Source: Helicobacteraceae bacterium (GTDB lineage Bacteria > Campylobacterota > Campylobacteria > Campylobacterales > SZUA-545). Taken from it: a DNA stretch of 5,739 nucleotides. Numbering within the stretch: the stretch's first letter is position 1; every line of letters begins with the position of its first letter. The notes beneath the pieces were generated by a model. It did no database searches. It saw nothing but the letters and a program-made list of their open reading frames with translations, and had not been told where the DNA came from. Below are positions 1 to 5,739 of this stretch, one piece after another. The stretch is from assembly GCA_031273735.1 (NCBI GenBank), contig JAISRI010000188.1, positions 1 through 5,739 of the forward strand, in the 5' to 3' direction. A program made the translations under genes and the position numbers.

Positions 1-780
1 CATTTCCTGTAGAGTAGCTATTGGTTATGGAGGAGGAGTATGCAACATACCCAGCAATAGCGCCGACAAATCGTTGTCCTTTAACTCCGTCTTTGCTATT
101 ATCGATCTCCACGCCAAGATTTCTAATCTTTGCGCCGTTGTTGATATATCCAAAAAGACCAACGCCAATGATCGATGGTCTATCGATCCATAGGTTTCGG
201 ACTGTATGTCCGTTGCCGTTGAAAGTCCCTGTGAAGCGGTTAGAGTTATTGCCAATAGGATTCCAACCTTCGCCGCCGTCCGCTCCTAACGTTTCGCTTG
301 TTAGCTCTATATTGTTAAGCAGAATATATTTGCCTGATGGAGCGCTACGGATGCTGTTTAGTTCCGCTTCCGTTCGTATCTCTTTAACGTTTTGAACGGC
401 GTAAAAATTAACGTTTTGCGTTACTTGATAGGAAGCGTTACCAATATGATCGATTGTATCGCTTGCTAGATATAAAGCGGTAGCGTCTAAATCAAGATCG
501 GTTTTTAATTGAGCGATATTGATCAAGCTATTCGCTTGAACGCTTATAGAGCCGTTAAAATCAAGATTAGCGTCGTAGAAGCTAACAAAGCATTCAATTG
601 TAACCTTAGAAGCTCTACTTGGCGTTCCCGTTAGATCGCAACCGATAAATAAGAACGCTAAAAGCGTAATTAAAGCAAAGGGTTTGCTAAAAGCGTTAAA
701 AGCTCTTGTTAGAGCTTTATGGTAGAAAGGGTTGCGCGCCCCCCCAGTTTTAAGGAAGGAACCGCCGAGATTTGAAACAT
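1..780 (-). CDS. GLUG-motif surface lipoprotein, partial, frame interrupted at a poly-G tract
   Basis: The ATG at 780-778 has AAGGAG 5 nt upstream (786-791), but its frame stops at TAA 711-709 after 23 codons. A second frame is open from 793 to the left edge and has no convincing start of its own. The two join if the G7 run (739-745) had eight G. The joined protein would have about 260 residues in the window. It has a basic N-terminus, a hydrophobic stretch (about 35-47) and a lipobox ending LFIGC with Cys48 (codon 640-638), so it is a predicted lipoprotein. Residues after about 185 carry GLUG-type repeats: FNGNGHTVRNL, then GLFGYINNGAKIRNLGV, then GAIAGYV...ITNSYSTGN. GLUG repeats are known from large, repetitive secreted or surface proteins, often adhesin-like; the ligand here is unknown. 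The C-terminus lies outside the window. I infer phase variation. The alternatives are an assembly error, programmed -1 frameshifting or a true pseudogene. The coding call is firm; the state of the start is uncertain. Confidence 0.7.
699..718 (-). other. Perfect 8-bp hairpin just after the G tract
   Basis: AAAGCTCT (718-711 on the minus strand), loop AACA, AGAGCTTT (706-699), then one more T. The stem begins 20 nt after the G7 run, and the stop codon of the short ATG frame (711-709) falls at the stem/loop junction. It lies inside the lipoprotein coding region. It may be chance codon content, a pause or polarity site when the gene is out of frame, or a weak stimulator of frameshifting. The 20-nt spacer is longer than usual for the last. 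Confidence 0.4.
739..745 (-). repeat. Poly-G (G7) tract, candidate phase-variation switch
   Basis: Seven consecutive G on the coding (minus) strand, at codons 12-14 of the lipoprotein gene. Seven G puts the ATG out of frame with the signal peptide and GLUG region; eight or five would put them in frame. Position (close to the start codon) and effect (ON/OFF) match poly-G contingency loci of Campylobacter and Helicobacter. Seven is at the short end for strong slippage, and one contraction from a G8 ON state would give exactly what is seen. Confidence 0.6.
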
Positions 781-785
781 TGAAA

Positions 786-818
786 CTCCTTTTTTAGAAA
801 AGATGATTTGAGATCATA
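786..818 (-). promoter_or_regulatory. Probable promoter -10 and ribosome binding site of the lipoprotein gene
   Basis: TATGAT (818-813) is a good sigma70 -10 box. It is preceded by a T6 run (828-823) but no clear -35 box, an arrangement common in Campylobacterota, where T-rich DNA replaces the -35. Transcription would begin near 806. AAGGAG (791-786) sits 5 nt before the ATG at 780. The good RBS supports this ATG as the true start, although its frame is broken at the G tract. Confidence 0.5.
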
Positions 819-822
819 GCGG

Positions 823-856
823 AAAAAATTAAGATAAGCGCTAGACTTTCTTAATC
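823..856 (-). terminator. Candidate intrinsic terminator of purL
   Basis: On the minus strand, about 55 nt past the purL stop, ATTAAGA-AAG pairs with CTT-(bulged A)-TCTTAAT around a 7-nt loop (TCTAGCG), extended by one G-U pair. A run of six T follows directly (828-823). The stem is AT-rich, so the terminator would be weak to moderate, but placement and T-run fit. The same T-run lies just upstream of the -10 of the next gene. Confidence 0.45.
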
Positions 857-910
857 AAGGTTATTTAATCTCGCTATAGCGCCGAAGGTTTGCTAGATTG
901 CGCGTATAAT

Positions 911-3130
911 TTATAAATCCCGCTCCATTATCGCCGCGAACGAATCAAAATATAACGCTCTCATCTCCGCGCTAGATAAACTAATCGAGTTGATTATAAG
1001 ATCGTTTTGCGTTACCTTGCCGATCTGCTCGTAGTTTAAGCCCGATTGCGCGATCAAGTTTTCAAAAGCCTCTTTCTTTTCGGACGACACTTCTACAATC
1101 GCCCGCGAAAAACTTTCGCAAAATAGATCGCGCTCTTCGCCGAGCGTTACCATACCTTCAAAGCCAAGTTTGCCGTGAAGCGCCATCTTAGCGACCGCGA
1201 GCGCTATGCCGCCAACGCTTACGTCGCGCGCCGCAAGTAGTAACCCTTGTTGATTGGCGCTTATAACGCTATCCCACAAGAGCCGTTCGGTATTAAGATC
1301 GAGCTTTGGCGCTTTGCCCGCCACGCGTTTTGCGAAAACTTTCATATAGAGCGATCCGCCAAATTCGCCGCGAGTTTCGCCAAGCAGATAGACGAGATCG
1401 CCCGCTTTTTTGAACGGCATAGTAAGCGTTTTTTTAGGATCGTCTAGCAAGCCGACCATAGCGATCGTGGGCGTTGGAAAGATACTATTGCCGCCGCTTT
1501 CGTTATAGAGAGAAACGTTGCCGCTTACTACGGGCGTTTTGAGCTTTAGGCACGCCTCTATGATCCCTTCGCACGCCTCTTTAAACTGCCACATCACTTC
1601 GGGATTTTCTGGATTGCCAAAGTTCAAACAATCGCTGAGCGCTAGAGGGGTTGCGCCGCTCATTGCCACATTTCGCCCCGCTTCGGCGACCGCCGCCGCC
1701 GCGCCTATTTTTGGATTGATATAACAAAAACGCGGATTGCAATCGACGCTAAGAGCGATCGCCTTGCCATTTTCGTGAACCAATATAACGCCCGCGTCGC
1801 TTTCGCCTATTTTTGTGATCGATCCCGCGCCGATTGTGGAATCGTATTGCTCGTATATAAAGCGTTTATCGGCGACTTCGGGGTAGCTTAATAAGGCTTT
1901 AAGCGCGTCCGTAGAAGAAAGCGAGCCTACTATATCCGCGTCTTCTAGGTTTGCGATCTCGTCGAGATAAGCGGGGCGTTTGATCGGGCGATCTAAGACG
2001 GGCGCATAATCGTCCGCGATAGAAGCGGGCAGATTGGCTACCAGATCTCCCTTCCAAAATAGCTCCATACGTCCCGTATCGGTAACCTCGCCGATAACCG
2101 CCGCATCCAACTCGTATTTTTTGAAAAGCGCGATAACTTCCGCTTCGCGCCCTTTTTTTGCGCAGATCAACATTCGCTCTTGCGATTCGGAAAGCATTAG
2201 ATCATAAGGAGTCATATTCTCTTCGCGCATTGGGACGCGATCGAGATACATTCTCATACCGCCACCGCCGCCTCCGCGCGAAGCCATCTCAAAGCTGGAG
2301 CTTGTCAAGCCCGCCGCGCCCATATCCTGAATGCCGACGATATGATCGGTTTGAAAAAGCTCCAAGCAGGCTTCCATCAGAAGTTTTTCGGTGAACGGAT
2401 CGCCCACTTGAACGGTGGGGCGTTTGGATTTGCTTTCATTGGCAAAACTATCCGAAGCCATAACCGCGCCGCCAAGCCCGTCGCGTCCCGTTTTGCTACC
2501 AACGTAGATCACGGGGTTTCCCGCGCCCTCCGATCGCCCGTAAAATATGCGATCTTTTTTCGCTATGCCAAGCGTAAAGGCATTAACCAATATATTGCCG
2601 TTGTAGCGTTCGTCGAACGTCGTTTCGCCGCCTAGCATAGCGATCCCAACGCAGTTGCCGTAGCCGCTAATGCCAGCCGACACGCCGCGAAGCAAGCGCT
2701 GTTGTAGTTTGCCTACAGCGCCGCGATCGGTTATGTCGCCAAAACGAAGCGAATTAAGATTGGCGATTGGTCTTGCGCCCATCGTGAAAATATCGCGCAG
2801 AATACCGCCCACGCCCGTCGCTGCGCCTTGATACGGCTCTATAAAGCTAGGGTGGTTGTGGCTTTCCATCTTAAATATGGCGGCGTAGCCGTCGCCTATA
2901 TCGATCGCGCCCGCGTTTTCGCCAGGTCCTTGAACCACCCACGCGGCTTCGGTGGGAAACGAACGCAAATATTTCTTGCTGGATTTGTAGCTACAATGCT
3001 CGCTCCACGCCGCGCCTACGATTCCAAGCTCGACTAGATTTGGCTTTCGCCCCAATATCTTCTCTAGGCGACCATACTCTTCGTTTGTAATTTTATGCGC
3101 CTTCAAAAGCGACTCGATCTCCTCTTGCAT
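911..3130 (-). CDS. purL: Phosphoribosylformylglycinamidine synthase, PurL subunit (small form)
   Basis: PurL catalyses the fourth step of de novo purine synthesis in the cytoplasm: ATP-dependent conversion of FGAR to FGAM using ammonia delivered by glutaminase PurQ, with PurS bridging the two. At 739 residues it is the small, PurS/PurQ-dependent form, not the large fused enzyme of about 1300 residues. Visible family motifs are SEHCSYKSSK (43-52), MESHNHPS (88-95), the Gly-rich ATGVGGILRDI region (about 105-115), LSESQERML (about 313-321), SDCLNFGNPENP (499-510) and SGNVSLYNES (536-545). These fall in the duplicated AIRS-like N and C halves. Residues 286-291 are six glycines in a row, just before a loop. 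The frame extends to a TTG at 3136, but the GGAGGA at 3144-3139 is only 2 nt from that TTG and 8 nt from the ATG at 3130, so ATG is preferred. No purS, purQ or other pur gene is adjacent. The 163-nt gap to cadA suggests separate transcription. Confidence 0.96.
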   Translation of the reverse strand: MQEEIESLLKAHKITNEEYGRLEKILGRKPNLVELGIVGAAWSEHCSYKSSKKYLRSFPTEAAWVVQGPGENAGAIDIGDGYAAIFKMESHNHPSFIEPYQGAATGVGGILRDIFTMGARPIANLNSLRFGDITDRGAVGKLQQRLLRGVSAGISGYGNCVGIAMLGGETTFDERYNGNILVNAFTLGIAKKDRIFYGRSEGAGNPVIYVGSKTGRDGLGGAVMASDSFANESKSKRPTVQVGDPFTEKLLMEACLELFQTDHIVGIQDMGAAGLTSSSFEMASRGGGGGGMRMYLDRVPMREENMTPYDLMLSESQERMLICAKKGREAEVIALFKKYELDAAVIGEVTDTGRMELFWKGDLVANLPASIADDYAPVLDRPIKRPAYLDEIANLEDADIVGSLSSTDALKALLSYPEVADKRFIYEQYDSTIGAGSITKIGESDAGVILVHENGKAIALSVDCNPRFCYINPKIGAAAAVAEAGRNVAMSGATPLALSDCLNFGNPENPEVMWQFKEACEGIIEACLKLKTPVVSGNVSLYNESGGNSIFPTPTIAMVGLLDDPKKTLTMPFKKAGDLVYLLGETRGEFGGSLYMKVFAKRVAGKAPKLDLNTERLLWDSVISANQQGLLLAARDVSVGGIALAVAKMALHGKLGFEGMVTLGEERDLFCESFSRAIVEVSSEKKEAFENLIAQSGLNYEQIGKVTQNDLIINSISLSSAEMRALYFDSFAAIMERDL

Positions 3131-3138
3131 AAGCAAAA

Positions 3139-3144
3139 TCCTCC
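3139..3144 (-). promoter_or_regulatory. purL ribosome binding site, decides the start
   Basis: GGAGGA on the minus strand. It lies 8 nt from the ATG at 3130-3128 and only 2 nt from the in-frame TTG at 3136-3134, so translation should begin at the ATG (739 residues, not 741). Confidence 0.75.
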
Positions 3145-3178
3145 GCTAGACGCTTTTTTGCGCCGTAAATTATTCGCC

Positions 3179-3184
3179 ATTTTA
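3179..3184 (-). promoter_or_regulatory. Possible purL promoter -10 box
   Basis: TAAAAT on the minus strand, one mismatch from TATAAT. It would start transcription near 3172 and give a leader of about 40 nt before purL. There is no convincing -35 box; a T5 run lies about 18 nt upstream. The rest of the gap between cadA and purL (3131-3293) shows no gene. It has a small CAAGC-GGC-GCTTG hairpin (3187-3199), but no recognisable purine riboswitch and no cadA terminator with a U-run. Confidence 0.3.
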
Positions 3185-3293
3185 GCCAAGCGGCGCTTGA
3201 GCAAAAACGCGGTTTTACGACTATGATCTATCAATATAGCGGCGGCGAGCTTTAATCGCGCGTTCCGAAAATCTCCGCATATTATTCGCCGTA

Positions 3294-5216
3294 TCAGACC
3301 CTAAACGCTCTAACTGAGTTAAGAACCGCCAAAATCGACACGCCTACGTCGGCAAAAATCGCGCCCCACATTCCGCTTAAACCAACCGCTCCGAGCGTTA
3401 ATACTAAAGCCTTTACCCCTAACGCGAAAGCGATATTTTGCGAAGCGATACCCGTCGTTTTTTTGGCGATCTTAATAGCCGTCGCTACGCTTGCTGGGTT
3501 GTCGTTCATTAAAACAATATCCGCCGCTTGCGCGGTTATATCGCTACCTAAAGCGCCCATAGCGATCCCTACATCCGCTCTAGCCAAAGACGGCGCGTCG
3601 TTTATGCCGTCTCCGACGAAGGCAAGTTTTTTGCCTTTTTGCGATAACATTTCGATTTTATCGGCTTTTTCTAATGGCAATAACTCCGAAAAAACTTCGT
3701 TAATCGCTAATTTTTTAGCAATATCATTGGCTATATCTTTGCGATCGCCCGTAAGCATTACGATATTATTAACGCCAAGCCGCCTTAACTCTCGCGCTAT
3801 CGTTAAACTTTCCGGCTTTATTTCGTCCGATATTGCTATATGTCCCGCATAAACGCCGTCTATAGCAACGTAGGCTATCGTATTTATCGATTCTTTAGGT
3901 TCAAAATTGATCTGATTTACCCGCATCAATTTTTCATTTCCGACTAATACTTTTTTGCCGCGAATTACGGCTTTAACGCCAAATCCAAAAAGCTCTTCGT
4001 GTAGCGATATATCGTTTTGCGCGATCTCTTTGGCATACGCGCTAAGGATTGAAGCGGCGATCGGATGCGGAGAAGCGCTTTCGGCGCAAGCGGCGTAATA
4101 AAGTAGTTCTTCTTTGCTGAAATCTACGCTAGGAAGCGCTTTACTAACGGCGAATTTGCCTTTTGTTAAAGTGCCTGTTTTATCAAAAGCTATGGTATCT
4201 ACGCGGCTTAAAGCCTCAAGATAGTTGCCGCCTTTTACTAGTATACCGCGTTTTGACGCGCCTCCTAATCCCGCAAAAAAACTAAGCGGAACGGAGATGA
4301 CAAGCGCGCACGGGCAAGATATTACTAGCAACACTAAAGCCTTGTAAAACCATTCGCTAAAAACGGCGTCGGGGAAAATTAAAGGCGGTAAAATAGCTAT
4401 CAAAACCGCCCCCGCAACGACGATTGGCGTATATACTTTAGCAAACTTTCTAATGAAATGCTCCGTATTTGCTTTTTTTGCGCCCGCCTCTTCGACAAAC
4501 TTCACAATTTTTGAAACGGTCGATTGCGCAAATTCGCTTATTACCTCCGCGCTTAAAAGTCCGCTTTTATTGATCGCGCCAGATAATATCCGATCGCCCT
4601 CTTTTACCTCTTTTGGAACGCTCTCTCCGCTAAGAACCGACATATCCAAAAAAGAACGCCCGCTTATAACTACGCTATCAAGCGGTATCTTTTCGCCCGC
4701 TTTAACGACTATAACATCTCCTTTTTTGACGTTTTGCGGATCTGTTTTGACGATTTTATCGCCTACTTTTAGATTAGCGTATTGGGGTTTTATATCTAAA
4801 AGAGAGGAAATAGATTTTTTAGAATTTGACACGGCTTTATCTTGCAAAAACTCGCCTATCTTATAAAGCGCCATAACCGCTACGCCCTCAGGATATTCGC
4901 CGATCGCAAACGCGCCGAGCGAGGCGACGCTCATAAGAAAGTTTTCGTCAAAAAGATTTTTTGGATCAGCGATATTTGAAAACGCCTTTTTTACTATGTC
5001 GCCGCCGATTAAAATATAGCTTGCGAGAAAAATCGCGAACTCTAAATACGGCGCGATCGTGTCTGCCGTTTCGCCAAAGATTGATAAGTTAAAATCCGCA
5101 AAAAGCGCAATAGCTACGCCAATGGCGTAAAGCAAAACGCCAATCGCGATTGGCGTTTTTGAAAACCGCTCGTGATCGCAACCGCAAGAATCGCAACATT
5201 TAACGTTTTCGTTCAT
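3294..5216 (-). CDS. cadA: Zn/Cd/Pb-exporting P1B-type ATPase (CadA/ZntA family)
   Basis: Inner-membrane heavy-metal efflux pump that uses ATP to export Zn2+, Cd2+ or Pb2+. In the 640 residues I see the actuator SGES (196-199, the TGES position), the metal-binding SCPC motif (CPC at 301-303), the phosphorylated Asp345 in DKTGTLT, SPHP (His384, nucleotide-binding domain), TGD (489-491) and GDGINDAP (535-542). Lys602 and Asp623 in ADVG, in the last two helices, fit the P1B-2 (Zn/Cd/Pb) subgroup rather than copper pumps. Eight membrane helices can be placed at about 23-40, 57-74, 92-108, 109-125, 262-283, 291-313, 592-610 and 617-636. The usual N-terminal ferredoxin-like HMA domain (GMxCxxC) is absent. 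In its place is a short tail with Cys7, Cys8, Cys11, Cys13 and His15. The ATG at 5216 has AAGGAG 6 nt upstream (5228-5223). cadC lies 83 nt upstream with an operator between them, so metal induction is expected. Exact metal preference cannot be read from sequence. Confidence 0.95.
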   Translation of the reverse strand: MNENVKCCDSCGCDHERFSKTPIAIGVLLYAIGVAIALFADFNLSIFGETADTIAPYLEFAIFLASYILIGGDIVKKAFSNIADPKNLFDENFLMSVASLGAFAIGEYPEGVAVMALYKIGEFLQDKAVSNSKKSISSLLDIKPQYANLKVGDKIVKTDPQNVKKGDVIVVKAGEKIPLDSVVISGRSFLDMSVLSGESVPKEVKEGDRILSGAINKSGLLSAEVISEFAQSTVSKIVKFVEEAGAKKANTEHFIRKFAKVYTPIVVAGAVLIAILPPLIFPDAVFSEWFYKALVLLVISCPCALVISVPLSFFAGLGGASKRGILVKGGNYLEALSRVDTIAFDKTGTLTKGKFAVSKALPSVDFSKEELLYYAACAESASPHPIAASILSAYAKEIAQNDISLHEELFGFGVKAVIRGKKVLVGNEKLMRVNQINFEPKESINTIAYVAIDGVYAGHIAISDEIKPESLTIARELRRLGVNNIVMLTGDRKDIANDIAKKLAINEVFSELLPLEKADKIEMLSQKGKKLAFVGDGINDAPSLARADVGIAMGALGSDITAQAADIVLMNDNPASVATAIKIAKKTTGIASQNIAFALGVKALVLTLGAVGLSGMWGAIFADVGVSILAVLNSVRAFRV

Positions 5217-5242
5217 CTTTTTCTCCTTGTTTTAGTTAGATA

Positions 5243-5260
5243 GTTGAACATATATTCAAC
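5243..5260 (-). promoter_or_regulatory. CadC/SmtB-type operator, cadA-proximal copy
   Basis: GTTGAA-CATATA-TTCAAC has six-base arms with perfect symmetry and 8 of 9 base pairs symmetric overall. The TGAA-N6-TTCA core matches operators known for SmtB, CzrA and relatives. It lies 26 nt before the cadA start. Positions 5241-5260 match 5685-5704 at 19 of 20 bases. I infer that CadC binds here as well as at its own promoter. No clear -35/-10 pair for a separate cadA promoter is evident. Confidence 0.75.
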
Positions 5261-5264
5261 CAAA

Positions 5265-5290
5265 GCGGCTAAAAAAGCCGCGTTTTAGCC
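5265..5290 (-). other. Two mutually exclusive hairpins between cadC and cadA
   Basis: The region can fold as GCGGCT-N5-AGCCGC (5281-5276 with 5270-5265) or as GGCTAAAA-N8-TTTTAGCC (5290-5283 with 5274-5267). The pairings share bases and exclude one another. Neither is followed by a proper U-run, so this is not a standard terminator on the minus strand. It may set the ratio of cadC to cadA mRNA by processing or partial termination. Confidence 0.4.
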
Positions 5291-5299
5291 CGCGTTTGC

Positions 5300-5662
5300 C
5301 TATTCGCTTACGTGGATAATTCCCTGATCGAAAATGTTTTTCACATGATCGTCGGCAAGCGAGTAATAGACGACTTTGCCCTCTTTTTTGAACCTTACAA
5401 GTTTCGCTTGTTTCAACACCCTAAGCTGATGCGATATAGCGGATTTTGTCATACCAAACAACGCCGCTATGTCGCAAACGCACATTCTGTTTTGAAAAAG
5501 CGCGCATAGGATTTTTACCCGCGTCGTGTCGCCAAAAACCTTGAAAAGCTCCGCTAAGTCAAACAAAATCTCCTCTTGCGGCATCGATTTTGCCGCCGCC
5601 GCAACAACCTCTTCGTGTATCGCGTTGCAGTCGCAAACGCCTTCAAAGCCTTTGTTTTTCAT
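5300..5662 (-). CDS. cadC: ArsR/SmtB-family metal-sensing repressor (CadC type)
   Basis: Cytoplasmic dimeric winged-helix repressor that leaves DNA when metal binds. At 120 residues it has the usual family length. The winged-helix core spans about 33-102, with the recognition helix at about TKSAISHQLRVLKQA (72-86) and the wing at FKKEGKVVYYS. Two metal sites can be read. Cys10/Cys12 in the N-terminal arm plus Cys61 and Cys63 of the CVCD motif form the alpha3N thiolate site, which in CadC binds Cd, Pb and Bi. Asp104, His106, His117 and Glu120 form the alpha5 zinc site, with the spacing (and even the numbering) that I recall for SmtB. The start ATG at 5662 has AAGGGAG 7 nt upstream (5676-5670). 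It lies 83 nt upstream of the Zn/Cd ATPase gene and is flanked by matching operators, so it very likely represses both itself and cadA. The sequence resembles Firmicute/clostridial CadC. Which metal is physiologically dominant is not determined. Confidence 0.93.
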   Translation of the reverse strand: MKNKGFEGVCDCNAIHEEVVAAAAKSMPQEEILFDLAELFKVFGDTTRVKILCALFQNRMCVCDIAALFGMTKSAISHQLRVLKQAKLVRFKKEGKVVYYSLADDHVKNIFDQGIIHVSE

Positions 5663-5686
5663 TGATCGTCTCCCTTATCGTCAATA

Positions 5687-5704
5687 GTTGAACATATATT
5701 CAAT
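5687..5704 (-). promoter_or_regulatory. CadC/SmtB-type operator at the cadC promoter
   Basis: GTTGAACATATATTCAAT is the TGAA-N6-TTCA imperfect palindrome and differs from the cadA-proximal copy only at the last base. It begins just downstream of the -10 box and covers the expected start point (about 5702), so a bound repressor should block initiation. This implies autoregulation. Confidence 0.8.
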
Positions 5705-5708
5705 TATT

Positions 5709-5737
5709 ATCATAGCGTTACGTGGCTTAAATGTCAA
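5709..5737 (-). promoter_or_regulatory. Near-consensus sigma70 promoter of cadC(A)
   Basis: TTGACA (5737-5732), a 17-bp spacer and TATGAT (5714-5709) on the minus strand: perfect -35, optimal spacing and one mismatch in the -10. Transcription should start near 5702, giving a leader of about 40 nt before cadC. Such a strong promoter with an operator on the start point is typical of a tightly repressed, metal-inducible operon. Confidence 0.8.
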
Positions 5738-5739
5738 GA

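Noticed and set aside
25..255. Minus-strand 76-codon open frame
   Set aside because: It is an out-of-frame reading of the same stretch that encodes the GLUG repeats in the adjacent frame.
21..395. Plus-strand open frame of 124 codons at the left edge
   Set aside because: It lies wholly opposite the GLUG lipoprotein frame, which has clear motif content. The plus-strand product has no recognisable domain.
872..881. Ten-base palindrome CGCTATAGCG downstream of purL
   Set aside because: It has no loop, no U-run and no second copy. It is too short to call an operator or terminator.
2265..2282. GC-rich repeat in purL encoding six glycines, considered as a second slippage tract
   Set aside because: The codons are mixed (GGC, GGT, GGA), so there is no homopolymer or simple repeat unit, and the frame is intact on both sides.
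3134..3136. TTG as the purL start codon
   Set aside because: The Shine-Dalgarno site is only 2 nt away, while the ATG six bases further on has ideal spacing.
3169..3290. Ten-base direct repeat ATTATTCGCC at 3169-3178 and 3281-3290 flanking the cadA-purL gap
   Set aside because: It is short and AT-rich, and no mobile-element ends or inverted termini accompany it; it is probably chance.
4453..4866. Plus-strand open frame of 137 codons inside cadA, and a similar one at 3463-3852
   Set aside because: Both are antisense shadows of a well-conserved ATPase gene. They have no family resemblance and there is no intergenic space for separate control.

Overview
All the genes recognised here lie on the minus strand. 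From right to left they are a metal-responsive regulator (cadC-type), a P1B-type Zn/Cd efflux ATPase (cadA-type), a complete purL, and the 5' part of a GLUG-motif lipoprotein gene that runs off the left edge. No RNA gene, insertion sequence or CRISPR array was seen.

The sequence suggests a Gram-negative bacterium, and I lean towards Campylobacterota. The reasons are the small (about 740-residue) PurL, which to my recollection resembles Campylobacter/Helicobacter PurL, and a poly-G tract at the start of a surface lipoprotein gene, as in the contingency loci of that group. The regulator, by contrast, closely resembles clostridial/Firmicute CadC proteins, so the phylum is only an inference and the cadCA pair may have been acquired.

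Right part (about 3294-5739): this is a self-contained metal-resistance module. A near-consensus sigma70 promoter (TTGACA, 17 bp, TATGAT) drives cadC. An SmtB/CadC-type operator (TGAA-N6-TTCA core) overlaps its predicted start point. A second, almost identical copy of the operator lies between cadC and cadA. The regulator carries both an N-terminal/alpha3 cysteine site and a complete alpha5 D-x-H...H-x2-E site, so it should sense thiophilic metals and zinc. When metal binds, it should leave both operators and allow CadA to export the metal.

Middle (about 823-3293): purL has its own Shine-Dalgarno site, which favours an ATG two codons inside the longest frame. A weak promoter lies upstream, and an AU-rich hairpin with a T6 run downstream is a plausible terminator. 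No other purine gene is present.

Left part (1-822): a well-placed ATG with a good ribosome binding site leads into a run of seven G. As written, that frame stops after 23 codons. One extra G (or a -1 ribosomal shift exactly on the G7 run) joins the ATG to a long open frame encoding a lipoprotein signal peptide and GLUG-type repeats. This is the most interesting element in the window: a probable phase-variable (ON/OFF) surface lipoprotein, captured OFF if the assembly is right. A homopolymer sequencing error is the main alternative.
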